A program made the translations under genes and the position numbers. 64,000 bases of DNA, taken from the NCBI GenBank assembly GCA_937872895.1, contig CALMUP010000017.1:53202-117201 (forward strand), given 5' to 3'. The notes below the pieces were generated by a model. The model did no database searches and had not been told where the DNA came from. It saw only the letters and a program-made list of their open reading frames with translations. The DNA comes from an uncultured Verrucomicrobiota bacterium. GTDB lineage: Bacteria; Verrucomicrobiota; Kiritimatiellia; CAIVKH01. How positions within the stretch are numbered: the first letter of the stretch is position 1; every line of letters starts with the position of its first letter. Positions 43,955 to 53,092 of the stretch are shown one piece after another.

Positions 43955-44470
43955 TCAGAAACCGAAGCGAATCGCCGCGCCGAGGATCACCGTATCGGTG
44001 TCGACGTCCTTACCGTCGTCGCTCAGGTCATCCCAGGTCTGGAAGCGGTAGTTCGCGTTGATGTCGAGGGAGATGTTGGGGAGGATTTCCACATCAAGTC
44101 CGGCGCGCAGGGCATAAAACGGATCATCGGCCCATTCCCCGTCGGTGTAGTAGCCGCCGATACCGATGCCGGCGTAAAGGCCCTTGCCGAGAATGAAGAA
44201 TGCCTGGGGGGCGTAGAGGTCCTTCGCGGCACCGCCAAAGCCGGCCTCGTACCATTCGACACCGAGCTCGATCTTGGAGTAGCTGGCGAGCTCGAACTGC
44301 AGGCTGGCCACCCAGGAGAGACCGTCCTCGTCGAAATCATCCACATCGACACTGTCGATGGTCTGCCAATAGTTCGCCCCGATACCCAGGCGCACGGCCT
44401 CGGCCGGGTTGCCGCTCATGATAAACGCCAGTAAACTTCCAACCACCACCGTCAACCGCCATGTCTTCAT
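43955..44470 (-). CDS. Small outer-membrane beta-barrel protein
   Basis: The 171-residue product has a signal peptide (MKTWRLTVVVGSLLAFIMSGNPAEA) and eight-strand-like alternation (LGIGANYWQ, YAGIGIGGYY, SLDINANYRFQ). It ends in AAIRFGF, whose terminal phenylalanine is the usual outer-membrane insertion signal. It resembles OmpA/OmpW-type small barrels. GAAGGAGAT precedes the ATG. Ligand and role are unknown. It is encoded divergently from the LacI-family regulator. Confidence 0.8.
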   Translation of the reverse strand: MKTWRLTVVVGSLLAFIMSGNPAEAVRLGIGANYWQTIDSVDVDDFDEDGLSWVASLQFELASYSKIELGVEWYEAGFGGAAKDLYAPQAFFILGKGLYAGIGIGGYYTDGEWADDPFYALRAGLDVEILPNISLDINANYRFQTWDDLSDDGKDVDTDTVILGAAIRFGF

Positions 44471-44588
44471 AGGATCTCCTTCTTTGGATAATCACCAGTA
44501 TGGTGTCCGCAAGCGTTTTGGCAAGCGGGCGTTGTGGCTAAAAGATTGCGCTGGTTGGGATTTACGCTACGTTAAGGCAGGGATTGCC

Positions 44589-45626
44589 ATGGAACTTGCA
44601 CCGAAAACCAAACCGAGTATCCGCGATGTCGCTGCCGCAGCCGGGGTGTCGCGGGCGGCGGTGTCCCTGGTGCTAAACGGTGGTAAAATCCGCATCAGCC
44701 AGGAAAAACGTGATAAAATCGTCGCGGTGGCCCGGGAGCTGAATTACACCCCGCACGTTGGGGCTCGCCGGCTGGCCATCCGCCGCATGGAAACCCTCGG
44801 CCTCGTGCTCCCCACCCAGCCGGAGGCGCTGTCCGAGTACAACCTGTTCGAGCTGACCCACGCGATCGCCGAGGCGGCGCGCGAGCACAACTACGACCTG
44901 CTGCTTCACTTCTTCGATCCGAGCCAGACCGATGCGATGCCGGGAACGCCGGGCCGGGTGGACGGCAGCATCGTGGTGCTCGGCCGCAAGGACACCTCCG
45001 ACCTGCCGGCGCGCTTGTCGGCGGCGCAGCATCCGACGGTGATCGTCGGCGGCGGTTTTTTCGTGCAGAAGCCCGAGCACTTCATCGATGTCGATGTCTC
45101 GACCGGCCTGATGATCGCCACGCGCCACCTGATCCAGCTCGGCCACCGCAACATCGCCTACGTGTCGCACACCGAACACAGCGAGAAGATGAATGGGTAC
45201 ATCGTGGCCATGACCAAGGCCCGCCTGCCCATCCGCAAGGAATGGATCATCGAGATCGGATTCACCGAGAAGGCGCTGCAGGAGGCCGCGGCGCAGATCA
45301 AGGAGATGAACCCGCGGCCGACCGGACTGGTGTTCACCAGCGACGCGATCGCGGTCCGCATGATGCGCCTGTTCCGCGAACTCGGGTTGCGCATACCCTC
45401 GGACCTGTCGATCACCGGGTTCGACAACATCGAGATCGCCAGCTTCGTCACGCCGGGCCTGACCACGGTCCGCGTGCCGACCCGCAAGATCGCCGACCTG
45501 GCGGTGCGCCACCTCGTCGGCATCGTCGAGAAGCAGCCGCCGCGCAAGCTGCAAAGCATGCTGACCGCGGAACTCGTGGTGCGCAACTCGACCGGCGTGC
45601 CGCCCGGCGGCCTGCCGCCGATGTAA
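44589..45626 (+). CDS. LacI-family transcriptional regulator
   Basis: The 345-residue protein has the N-terminal helix-turn-helix (SIRDVAAAAGVSRAAVSLVL, residues 10-29) with hinge, and a periplasmic-binding-like effector domain (about 70-335), with SITGFDNIEIASFVTPGLTT near the end. Such proteins respond to sugars. It is transcribed towards the transporter operon (minus strand), ending 15 bases from it, which makes it a candidate regulator of that operon. No palindromic operator was recognised. Confidence 0.92.
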   Translation: MELAPKTKPSIRDVAAAAGVSRAAVSLVLNGGKIRISQEKRDKIVAVARELNYTPHVGARRLAIRRMETLGLVLPTQPEALSEYNLFELTHAIAEAAREHNYDLLLHFFDPSQTDAMPGTPGRVDGSIVVLGRKDTSDLPARLSAAQHPTVIVGGGFFVQKPEHFIDVDVSTGLMIATRHLIQLGHRNIAYVSHTEHSEKMNGYIVAMTKARLPIRKEWIIEIGFTEKALQEAAAQIKEMNPRPTGLVFTSDAIAVRMMRLFRELGLRIPSDLSITGFDNIEIASFVTPGLTTVRVPTRKIADLAVRHLVGIVEKQPPRKLQSMLTAELVVRNSTGVPPGGLPPM

Positions 45627-45640
45627 TCCCGGCGCGTCCG

Positions 45641-46353
45641 CTACAGCCAACCCATCGCCCGGTAGTACGCGATCGCGGTGGTCTCGCGCGCACAGCGCAG
45701 CAGCAGGATCAGGTTGTCCCAGAACCGGTACTTGATCAGGTCGCTACCACCCACCACGTTGCCGATGACCGATGCTCCGCCGAGTTCACTGGCGCGGTAG
45801 GACATGTCCACTTCGATCGCTTCCGGCCAGGCCGGGAATCCGACGAGCTGTTCCGCTCCGGCCTTCCGGAAACTGCGCCACGTGCGGGCCATATGCTCGG
45901 GGGTGGTGACGAGGCCGATCACCACCGGACCGGGAAACTCGGCGCGGATCAGCTTCAGCGACTCCACCGCCTGCTCGCGCGTGTTGCGCCCGCGCGCCTC
46001 GCGGCGCAACCGTTCCGGGGCGACGCCGCGCAGGCGCAATTCGGCCTCGATGCCCTGCTCGGGGGTTTCGCTGCCGTCATCCGGCATGGCCACCAGCACC
46101 CGCGCATCGGGAAAGCGGCGCGCCGCCTCGGCCGTTTTCCAGGACCGCACCAATCCGGTCTCGCTCGGGATGCCGCCGCCGCCGAGCATGACGATGACCT
46201 GCGGCGGGGCTTCAACGCCCGGTTCCGGTTGGGCCATCCGCTCGTACCAGGCCCACGGCACACCGGTCAGGGCGAGGCCACCGGCAGTGACCAGCACGAG
46301 GCCGGCCAGCACGAGCAGGTGGACGATCCCGCGACGCAACATGCGGAACAATG

Positions 46354-46357
<4 letters not shown>
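45641..46357 (-). CDS. DUF218/YdcF-SanA-like membrane protein
   Basis: The 238-residue product has one N-terminal membrane segment (HLLVLAGLVLVTAGGLAL). A DUF218-like domain follows, with VIVMLGGGGIPSETG near residue 52, the middle ARGRNTREQAVESLKLI motif, and VVIGLVTTPEHMAR. DUF218 proteins (ElyC, SanA, YdcF) take part in envelope or peptidoglycan-precursor processes; the reaction is uncertain. The start overlaps the stop of the protease gene by four bases (ATGA). Confidence 0.85.
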
Positions 46358-47814
<1,457 letters not shown>

Positions 47815-47872
47815 CACGCCCCTCCCCGCACGGTTACCGCAACAAATACCTTTCACGCAAACCACCTCTGGA

Positions 47873-47947
47873 TGTTGGTCGTTGAATTTTGGAAGTTGGA
47901 AGTTGGATGTTGGAAGTTGGAAGTTGAAAGTTGAAAGTTGAATGTTG
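47873..47947. repeat. Single word-repeat arm between protease and permease genes (element C)
   Basis: Nine to ten consecutive words of the TTGGAAG/TTGAAAG type. No opposite arm is found next to it. It is the same kind of sequence as the arms around the pheS-pheT cassette. Confidence 0.75.
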
Positions 47948-47962
47948 CCCCCTGACCGCCGG

Positions 47963-49864
47963 TTATTTCTCCACCGGCACGACAATACCGCGCAGGATGA
48001 TGTTCTGACAAAAGATAAAGATCAGCAGGGTCGGGATGGCCGCGATGATCAGCGAGGCGTAGATCACGCCGGGGCCGCTGCGCATCTGGAGCTGGTAGAG
48101 CCAGACCATCATCGTCCACATCGCCTCGTCCTGGCAGATGAGCAGGGCGAACATGAAGTTCGAGTAGGCGGTGGTGAAGGCCTGCAGCGCGACCACGGCG
48201 AGGATCGGCTTGGACAGGCTCATCGTGATGTGCCAGAACATGGTCCACTCCCCCGCCCCGTCCATCTGCGCCGATTCGTACAGTTCGCGCGGCAGGGCGT
48301 CGAAGAAGCCCTTGAGCAGGAAGATCGAGTAGCCGTGGGCGAGGCCGGGCAGCAGCAGCGCGGCGAAGGTGTTGAGCAGGTTCAGGTCGCGCATCATCAG
48401 GAACACCGGGATCTGGGTGACCATCGGCGGGAAGGCCATGGTGAGCAGCAGGAACAGCAGCAGCTTGTAGGCGCTCGGCGGCTTGTAGCGGCTGAGGGCG
48501 TAGGCGGCGATCGGGTTGACCAGCAGGGCGCAGAGCACGGCGAGGCCGCAGTAGATGATGGTGTTTCGGATGCCGCGCCCGTGGAAGGCGATGTGGTCGA
48601 GGGCGGCGCGAAAGTTGCGGGTGAGGAATTCGTGGCGGATCGCGGGGCGGTGCTCGAGGAAGCCGAGGTAGTGCGCCTCCTTCTGCGGCGGCAGGAGGTC
48701 GGACCAGGCGGCGAAGGAGGTGCCGAGCGCGGTGTTGGCGGCCTCGAGGGTGCCGAAGCGGTCGCGCAGGTGGTCGCGGAACTGCTGCTCGATGCTGTCG
48801 ATGCGGAGCTGGGCGGCGGTCGGTTGGTGGATCACGCCGGTGTCGGGGTCGGGCCAGCCGGTGATGAAGGCCTCCCAGTCGCTGCGCACCAGGCCGGACC
48901 ACGGCACCTCGGTGACCAGCGGCACGTCGTCCCACGCGGTCCAGTCCGCGCCGTACAAACGCGCGACGGTGGCGAGGTCGCCGTACTTGGCGCGCAGGTA
49001 GTCGCGGTAGGCCGGGGCGGCATCCTCGCTGACCCGCACCCAGGCGAGGTTCAGCGAGTTGCGGACGAAGGACTCCCAGGTCGCCTGCTCGGCCGGGGTT
49101 CCGTCGGGAAGCGACGGGGTCAGGCGGATCTCGTCGTAGGAGGCGTAGGCCGTGCCGTGGGCGCGGTTGAACTCCTCGATCGACCGGGTGAACTGCGTCT
49201 TGAGGAACAGCGCCTTGTAGGCGCCGTCGAGGGTGAAGGCGTAGCGGTAGGCATCGGGCACGGTGTCGCGGAAGGCGCGCCAGGCATCGCCGAGCGCGGT
49301 GTCGAGCGGCTTGCTGCGGCGCTGGAAGGCGTCCTCGGGCAGCAGGTAAAAGGCGTTCCAGTCGATGAACTCGGTTTCGAGGGCGCGGTTCGCGGTGTCG
49401 ATCGAACCCCCGAACCGCTCCTCCATGCTGACGCGGAAGGCGCGCAGGAATTTCGGGAAGGTCCGCGAGACCTGGGCCTGCATGTAGCCGATGGTGGTGG
49501 CCTGCACGGGTGGATCGTCGGCGAGGAAGGCGCGCCACGCGGCGACGAAATTCGTGCGCACGCCGGCCGGCGGAACGACCTTCTCGAACGAGGGCTCGTC
49601 GGAATCGTACACCGCGCGCATGACGTCGAGCTGCTCGTTGAACAGCGACTCGACGTGCTTGCGGTACAACATGGTTTCATCGACGAGGAAGCGGGGGATC
49701 CCGGCGAGGTCCTTCACGTCCACGCCGCTTTTGGTCGAACCGGACAGCAGCAGCACGAACGGCACCACCATGGTCAGGCCGCCGAGGACCAGGGCCGCGT
49801 ACAACCCGGCGATGAGCAGGCGCGTACGCGGATCGCGCCGCCCGACCTCGGAGATCATCGGCAT
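47963..49864 (-). CDS. Carbohydrate ABC transporter permease (MalG-like) with large repeat-bearing insertion
   Basis: The 633-residue protein is about twice the normal MalG length. A first membrane helix (residues 14-40) is followed by about 380 extra residues (45-425) outside the membrane, and then a normal permease core with five helices and the EAA loop ELYESAQMDGAGEWT near 530. The insertion holds at least four copies of a motif, RYG-x4-6-aN-x3-GT-x-f-x2-W-x-d-l, at about 149-181, 225-253, 291-321 and 366-393, separated by about 70 residues. The start at 49864 follows GGAGG. The insertion may bind sugar or the fused binding protein; this is inference. Confidence 0.85.
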   Translation of the reverse strand: MPMISEVGRRDPRTRLLIAGLYAALVLGGLTMVVPFVLLLSGSTKSGVDVKDLAGIPRFLVDETMLYRKHVESLFNEQLDVMRAVYDSDEPSFEKVVPPAGVRTNFVAAWRAFLADDPPVQATTIGYMQAQVSRTFPKFLRAFRVSMEERFGGSIDTANRALETEFIDWNAFYLLPEDAFQRRSKPLDTALGDAWRAFRDTVPDAYRYAFTLDGAYKALFLKTQFTRSIEEFNRAHGTAYASYDEIRLTPSLPDGTPAEQATWESFVRNSLNLAWVRVSEDAAPAYRDYLRAKYGDLATVARLYGADWTAWDDVPLVTEVPWSGLVRSDWEAFITGWPDPDTGVIHQPTAAQLRIDSIEQQFRDHLRDRFGTLEAANTALGTSFAAWSDLLPPQKEAHYLGFLEHRPAIRHEFLTRNFRAALDHIAFHGRGIRNTIIYCGLAVLCALLVNPIAAYALSRYKPPSAYKLLLFLLLTMAFPPMVTQIPVFLMMRDLNLLNTFAALLLPGLAHGYSIFLLKGFFDALPRELYESAQMDGAGEWTMFWHITMSLSKPILAVVALQAFTTAYSNFMFALLICQDEAMWTMMVWLYQLQMRSGPGVIYASLIIAAIPTLLIFIFCQNIILRGIVVPVEK

Positions 49865-49876
49865 GGGGACCTCCGG

Positions 49877-50001
49877 CAACGTTCAACGTCCAACATCCAA
49901 CGTCCAACTTCCAGTGAACAAGCAGCGTAAAACCATCCTTCCACGCATGTTGGACGTTGAACGTTGAATGTTGAATGTTGGACGTTGAATGTTGGACGTT
50001 G
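49877..50001. repeat. Empty paired-arm element between the two permease genes (element D)
   Basis: The left arm (49877-49913; CAACGTTCAACGTCCAACAT...) and right arm (49948-50001; TGTTGGACGTTGAACGTTG...) are inverse complements in word type. The 34 bases between them hold no gene. The arms are of the same word family as those around the four-helix-bundle cassette. Confidence 0.8.
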
Positions 50002-50006
50002 TGTCC

Positions 50007-52745
50007 TCACGTCTTGTCTCCCGTGGTGCGGAACTCGATGCGCGCGAGCAGGCGCAGCTGGTACACGGTGAATCCGATCAGCATGAAGGCGAGCATCCAG
50101 GCCATCGCGGTGGCCGGGCCGAACTGGAAGAAGATGAAGGCCTTGTAGAAGATGTGGAGGCCGGCGACCTCGGTGTTCGCTCCGCCGCCGGTCATGGCGA
50201 GGATGTTCGGGGTGACGCCGAACCACGCGCCGACGAAGACGCCGACGAAGTTGATGACGAGCAGCGGCTTGAGGATCGGGAAGACGATGAACAGCAGCTT
50301 GTCGATGAACGTCGCGCCGTCGATGTCGGCCGCCTCGTAGTATTCGTCGGAGATGCCCTTCAGCGCGGCGAGGTAGATCAGGCAGCCGGGGCCGAGACCG
50401 GCCCATACCATCGGCAGCACGCAGGCGAGCATCGCGGTCCGTTCATCGGACAGCCAGCGCAGCGGTTCGGGCATCGATCCGAACAGGCGGCCGAGCAGCG
50501 AGCGGCCCGGCTCTACCAGCGCCGGGTGGGCGAGGCTGTAGGCGGCCGAGGCGAGGATCAGGCCGACGAGCAGGAACAGCGCCGCGGCAAAGCGCGACTC
50601 GTGGAACAGCAGGCGCCGGGCAAAGCGGAAGCACAGCCAGAACAGGCCGATCCCGACCAGCAGGAACGCCGCAGCGGGGATGCGCATCAGCACCTGGTTC
50701 AGCAATCCGTTTTCCTCGTAGAAGGATTTCCACAGCAGGATCACCACCAGGCCGGTGGCGACGGCGGGGAGGTAGAAGATGGTCCGGAACAGCACCTTGC
50801 CGAGCGGGATTTCCTGGAGCATCACGGCGAGGATGATCGGCGGGATGAACGACAGGGCGATGACCAGCAGGCTGTACCGCCAGGCGTTCCACACGGCCTG
50901 CCACCATTGTGCGTCCCACAGCACCGCGCCGAAGTGGTCAAGCCCGGCCCACGACGAGTCGCCGAGGATCCGGTAGTCCTGGAAGGCCATCACCGATCCG
51001 CGCAGCAGCGGCACGTAGTGCCAGACCAGGATGGTGAGCAGGGCGGGCAGCATCAGCAGGTAGGCGGTGCGGTAGCGGGCGAAGCCCCAGCGTTCCTCCG
51101 CTCCGGCATGGCCGGCGGGCGGGCGGAAGGCGCGGGCGACGAAGCGGAAGACGGCGATGAAGCCGGCGAGGGTGGCGAGGAAGAAGGCGGCGGCGGTCCA
51201 GCGCCGGATGCGCAGTTCATCGGGCGGGACCTGTTCGAGCATGTCGCGCCGCGCCTTGTCGCCCGCCTCGCGCAGCAGCCCGAACAGCACGGCCAGTCGC
51301 TCGTCGCGGTCGGCGGGCAGCCGGCCGGCCCGGGCGAGGCGCTCGGCCTCGTGCAGCGGGAGGGTCATGATGTCGTAGGCGATGTTGCTGTGCTTGCCGT
51401 AGGGTTCGGGTTTGCCGGTTGCGATGGCGATCTCGAAGGTTTCCTTCCAGCCGCGCGGCGAGAGGCGGACCAGTTCCTCGTAGCCGAACAGCTCGAGGTA
51501 TTTCGGGTTCACGAACCGGCCGAGACCGCCTTCGACCATGACGCGGGTCTTGATCTCCACGGCCTCCTTGCTGTCGTAGAAGCGGATGAATTCCCAGGCG
51601 GCATCGCGGACGGCGGGGTGTTCGATGTCGCTGAACAGGCCCATCATGCGGGAGTTGAGTTCACCGCCGCGCAGGCCGGTCGGGCCGATCGGCACCGGGG
51701 CCATGCCGGTCACGTCGGGGTTGATGGTGGAGAAGAGCTTTTCGTCGATGTAGCTGAAGGCAAAGGCGATTTCCCCGCGCACCCATTTCACAAAGGCCTC
51801 GGACGGATCCTTGAAGGCGTAGCCGTGCCAGCGGCGGCCGGCGGCATCGGTCCAGGGCTCGGTGGAGAGCTGCGTGTAGAAGTCGAGCGCGACCGCCCCG
51901 CGTTCGTCGTCGAACACGACCGACCACTGGTCGGTGGCTTCATCGTAGGCGAGCACGTCGCCGCCCATCGACCACAGGAAGGTCACCCAGTTGTAGGCCT
52001 CGTGCTTGCCGCGGTAGAACTGCACGCCGTAGATGCCGCGGGCGGGATCGCTCACCGTGCGGCAGGCGTCGAGCAGGTCGTCCCAGGTCCAGGTGGCGTC
52101 GGGATACGGGATGCCGGCCTCGTCAAGCAGGTCCTTGCGGTAGAGCAACACCTTGCCGAGGGCGCCGCCGTAGGGCAGTGCCCAGACGTGCCGCTGGCCG
52201 CCGGGACCCTTGCGGTCGATGACCGGCCAGATCTTCTCATGGACCCGGAACGCGCGCTCCTCCTCGGTCATCGTCTCGAGGTAACCGTCGCCGGGTCGGT
52301 CGAGCGGGTGCAGGAACCCCTGCTGGATGTAGGTATCGGACCGGCGGAAATTCAGGTAGAGCACGTCGGGAGCCACGCGGCCGGCGATGGCGAGCAGGTC
52401 GGACTCGACGCCTTCGACCTTGATGCCGGAGAATTCGTGGGGGCGGACCTCGACACGGTCCCAGTTGAAGTTCCCGTAGCGGGCGGGGTCCGCCTTGTAC
52501 CGGTCGCGGTACCGTTCGGCGAAGATCTCCGGGAAGCGGCGCACGAAGGCGCGCACGGCGGCAAGGTCGGCGCGGCTGGCCGTATCGGTGCGGCTCGGAT
52601 CGGGCATGATCCAGTCGTGGATCACGATATGGATCACCGTGGTGCGCTCGCCGGTGACCGGGTCAATGACCTCCTCAATCCGACCGGCCCACGCCGTGCG
52701 GATCGCCAGACAGATCACGAGGAGGATAAGGGCTGCGGCTTTCAC
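50007..52745 (-). CDS. Fusion of extracellular solute-binding protein and MalF-like permease
   Basis: The 912-residue protein combines two parts usually encoded by separate genes. After an export segment (VKAAALILLVICLAIRTAWA) come about 500 residues of a family-1 sugar-binding protein (APDVLYLNFRRSDTYIQQG, LPYGGALGKVLLYRKDLLDE, TWDDLLDACRTV). A linking membrane helix follows near 550-570, then a permease with EAA loop EYYEAADIDGATFIDKLLF near 840. Between the permease helices is an extra helix pair (AAAFLLVGIGLFWLC ... AAALFLLVGLILASAA). The start at GTG 52745 is chosen because it puts the export segment first; a TTG at 52802 is possible. No ATPase gene is nearby. Confidence 0.85.
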   Translation of the reverse strand: MKAAALILLVICLAIRTAWAGRIEEVIDPVTGERTTVIHIVIHDWIMPDPSRTDTASRADLAAVRAFVRRFPEIFAERYRDRYKADPARYGNFNWDRVEVRPHEFSGIKVEGVESDLLAIAGRVAPDVLYLNFRRSDTYIQQGFLHPLDRPGDGYLETMTEEERAFRVHEKIWPVIDRKGPGGQRHVWALPYGGALGKVLLYRKDLLDEAGIPYPDATWTWDDLLDACRTVSDPARGIYGVQFYRGKHEAYNWVTFLWSMGGDVLAYDEATDQWSVVFDDERGAVALDFYTQLSTEPWTDAAGRRWHGYAFKDPSEAFVKWVRGEIAFAFSYIDEKLFSTINPDVTGMAPVPIGPTGLRGGELNSRMMGLFSDIEHPAVRDAAWEFIRFYDSKEAVEIKTRVMVEGGLGRFVNPKYLELFGYEELVRLSPRGWKETFEIAIATGKPEPYGKHSNIAYDIMTLPLHEAERLARAGRLPADRDERLAVLFGLLREAGDKARRDMLEQVPPDELRIRRWTAAAFFLATLAGFIAVFRFVARAFRPPAGHAGAEERWGFARYRTAYLLMLPALLTILVWHYVPLLRGSVMAFQDYRILGDSSWAGLDHFGAVLWDAQWWQAVWNAWRYSLLVIALSFIPPIILAVMLQEIPLGKVLFRTIFYLPAVATGLVVILLWKSFYEENGLLNQVLMRIPAAAFLLVGIGLFWLCFRFARRLLFHESRFAAALFLLVGLILASAAYSLAHPALVEPGRSLLGRLFGSMPEPLRWLSDERTAMLACVLPMVWAGLGPGCLIYLAALKGISDEYYEAADIDGATFIDKLLFIVFPILKPLLVINFVGVFVGAWFGVTPNILAMTGGGANTEVAGLHIFYKAFIFFQFGPATAMAWMLAFMLIGFTVYQLRLLARIEFRTTGDKT

Positions 52746-52795
52746 CCGGTCAATCTGAAGCAAAGCCGGATAGGATTCAAGCGAGGGAAACAGGC

Positions 52796-52824
52796 TTGCC
52801 AACCAGCAGCGAAGGCCCTAGTTT
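52796..52824 (+). promoter_or_regulatory. Predicted promoter of the tRNA-Ser gene
   Basis: TTGCCA is followed after 17 bases by TAGTTT, with the expected transcript start some 14 bases before the tRNA. Confidence 0.4.
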
Positions 52825-52844
52825 CTACCCCCTCATTCAATCGC

Positions 52845-52935
<91 letters not shown>

Positions 52936-52974
52936 ATTCCATGTTTACCGTTTATGTGTTACGGAGCCGAAAGG

Positions 52975-53000
52975 GGCTCAACACCAAAAACGGGGGCGCG
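52975..53000 (+). repeat. 26-base repeat just downstream of tRNA-Ser
   Basis: This matches 24 of 26 bases of the repeat after tRNA-Phe (6038-6063). A shorter third copy of the inner part (ACACCAAAAACAGGGGC) begins near 53011. The region up to the gyrA stop holds no gene. Confidence 0.65.
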
Positions 53001-53092
53001 ACGCGGCTCCACACCAAAAACAGGGGCGGCGGCTGGATTCAGCGTCGCCCTTCCTGTTCCTGACCAATCCTCGGACGTGCGCACCCTGCGGG

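Noticed and set aside
44485..44512. TTGCGG-16-TATCCA as promoter of the small barrel gene at 43955
   Set aside because: The transcript would begin inside or past the ribosome binding site, leaving too short a leader.
49877..50001. Word-repeat arms considered as a CRISPR array
   Set aside because: The words are degenerate, only 6-8 bases long, have no unique spacers between them and are mirrored; no cas genes are present.
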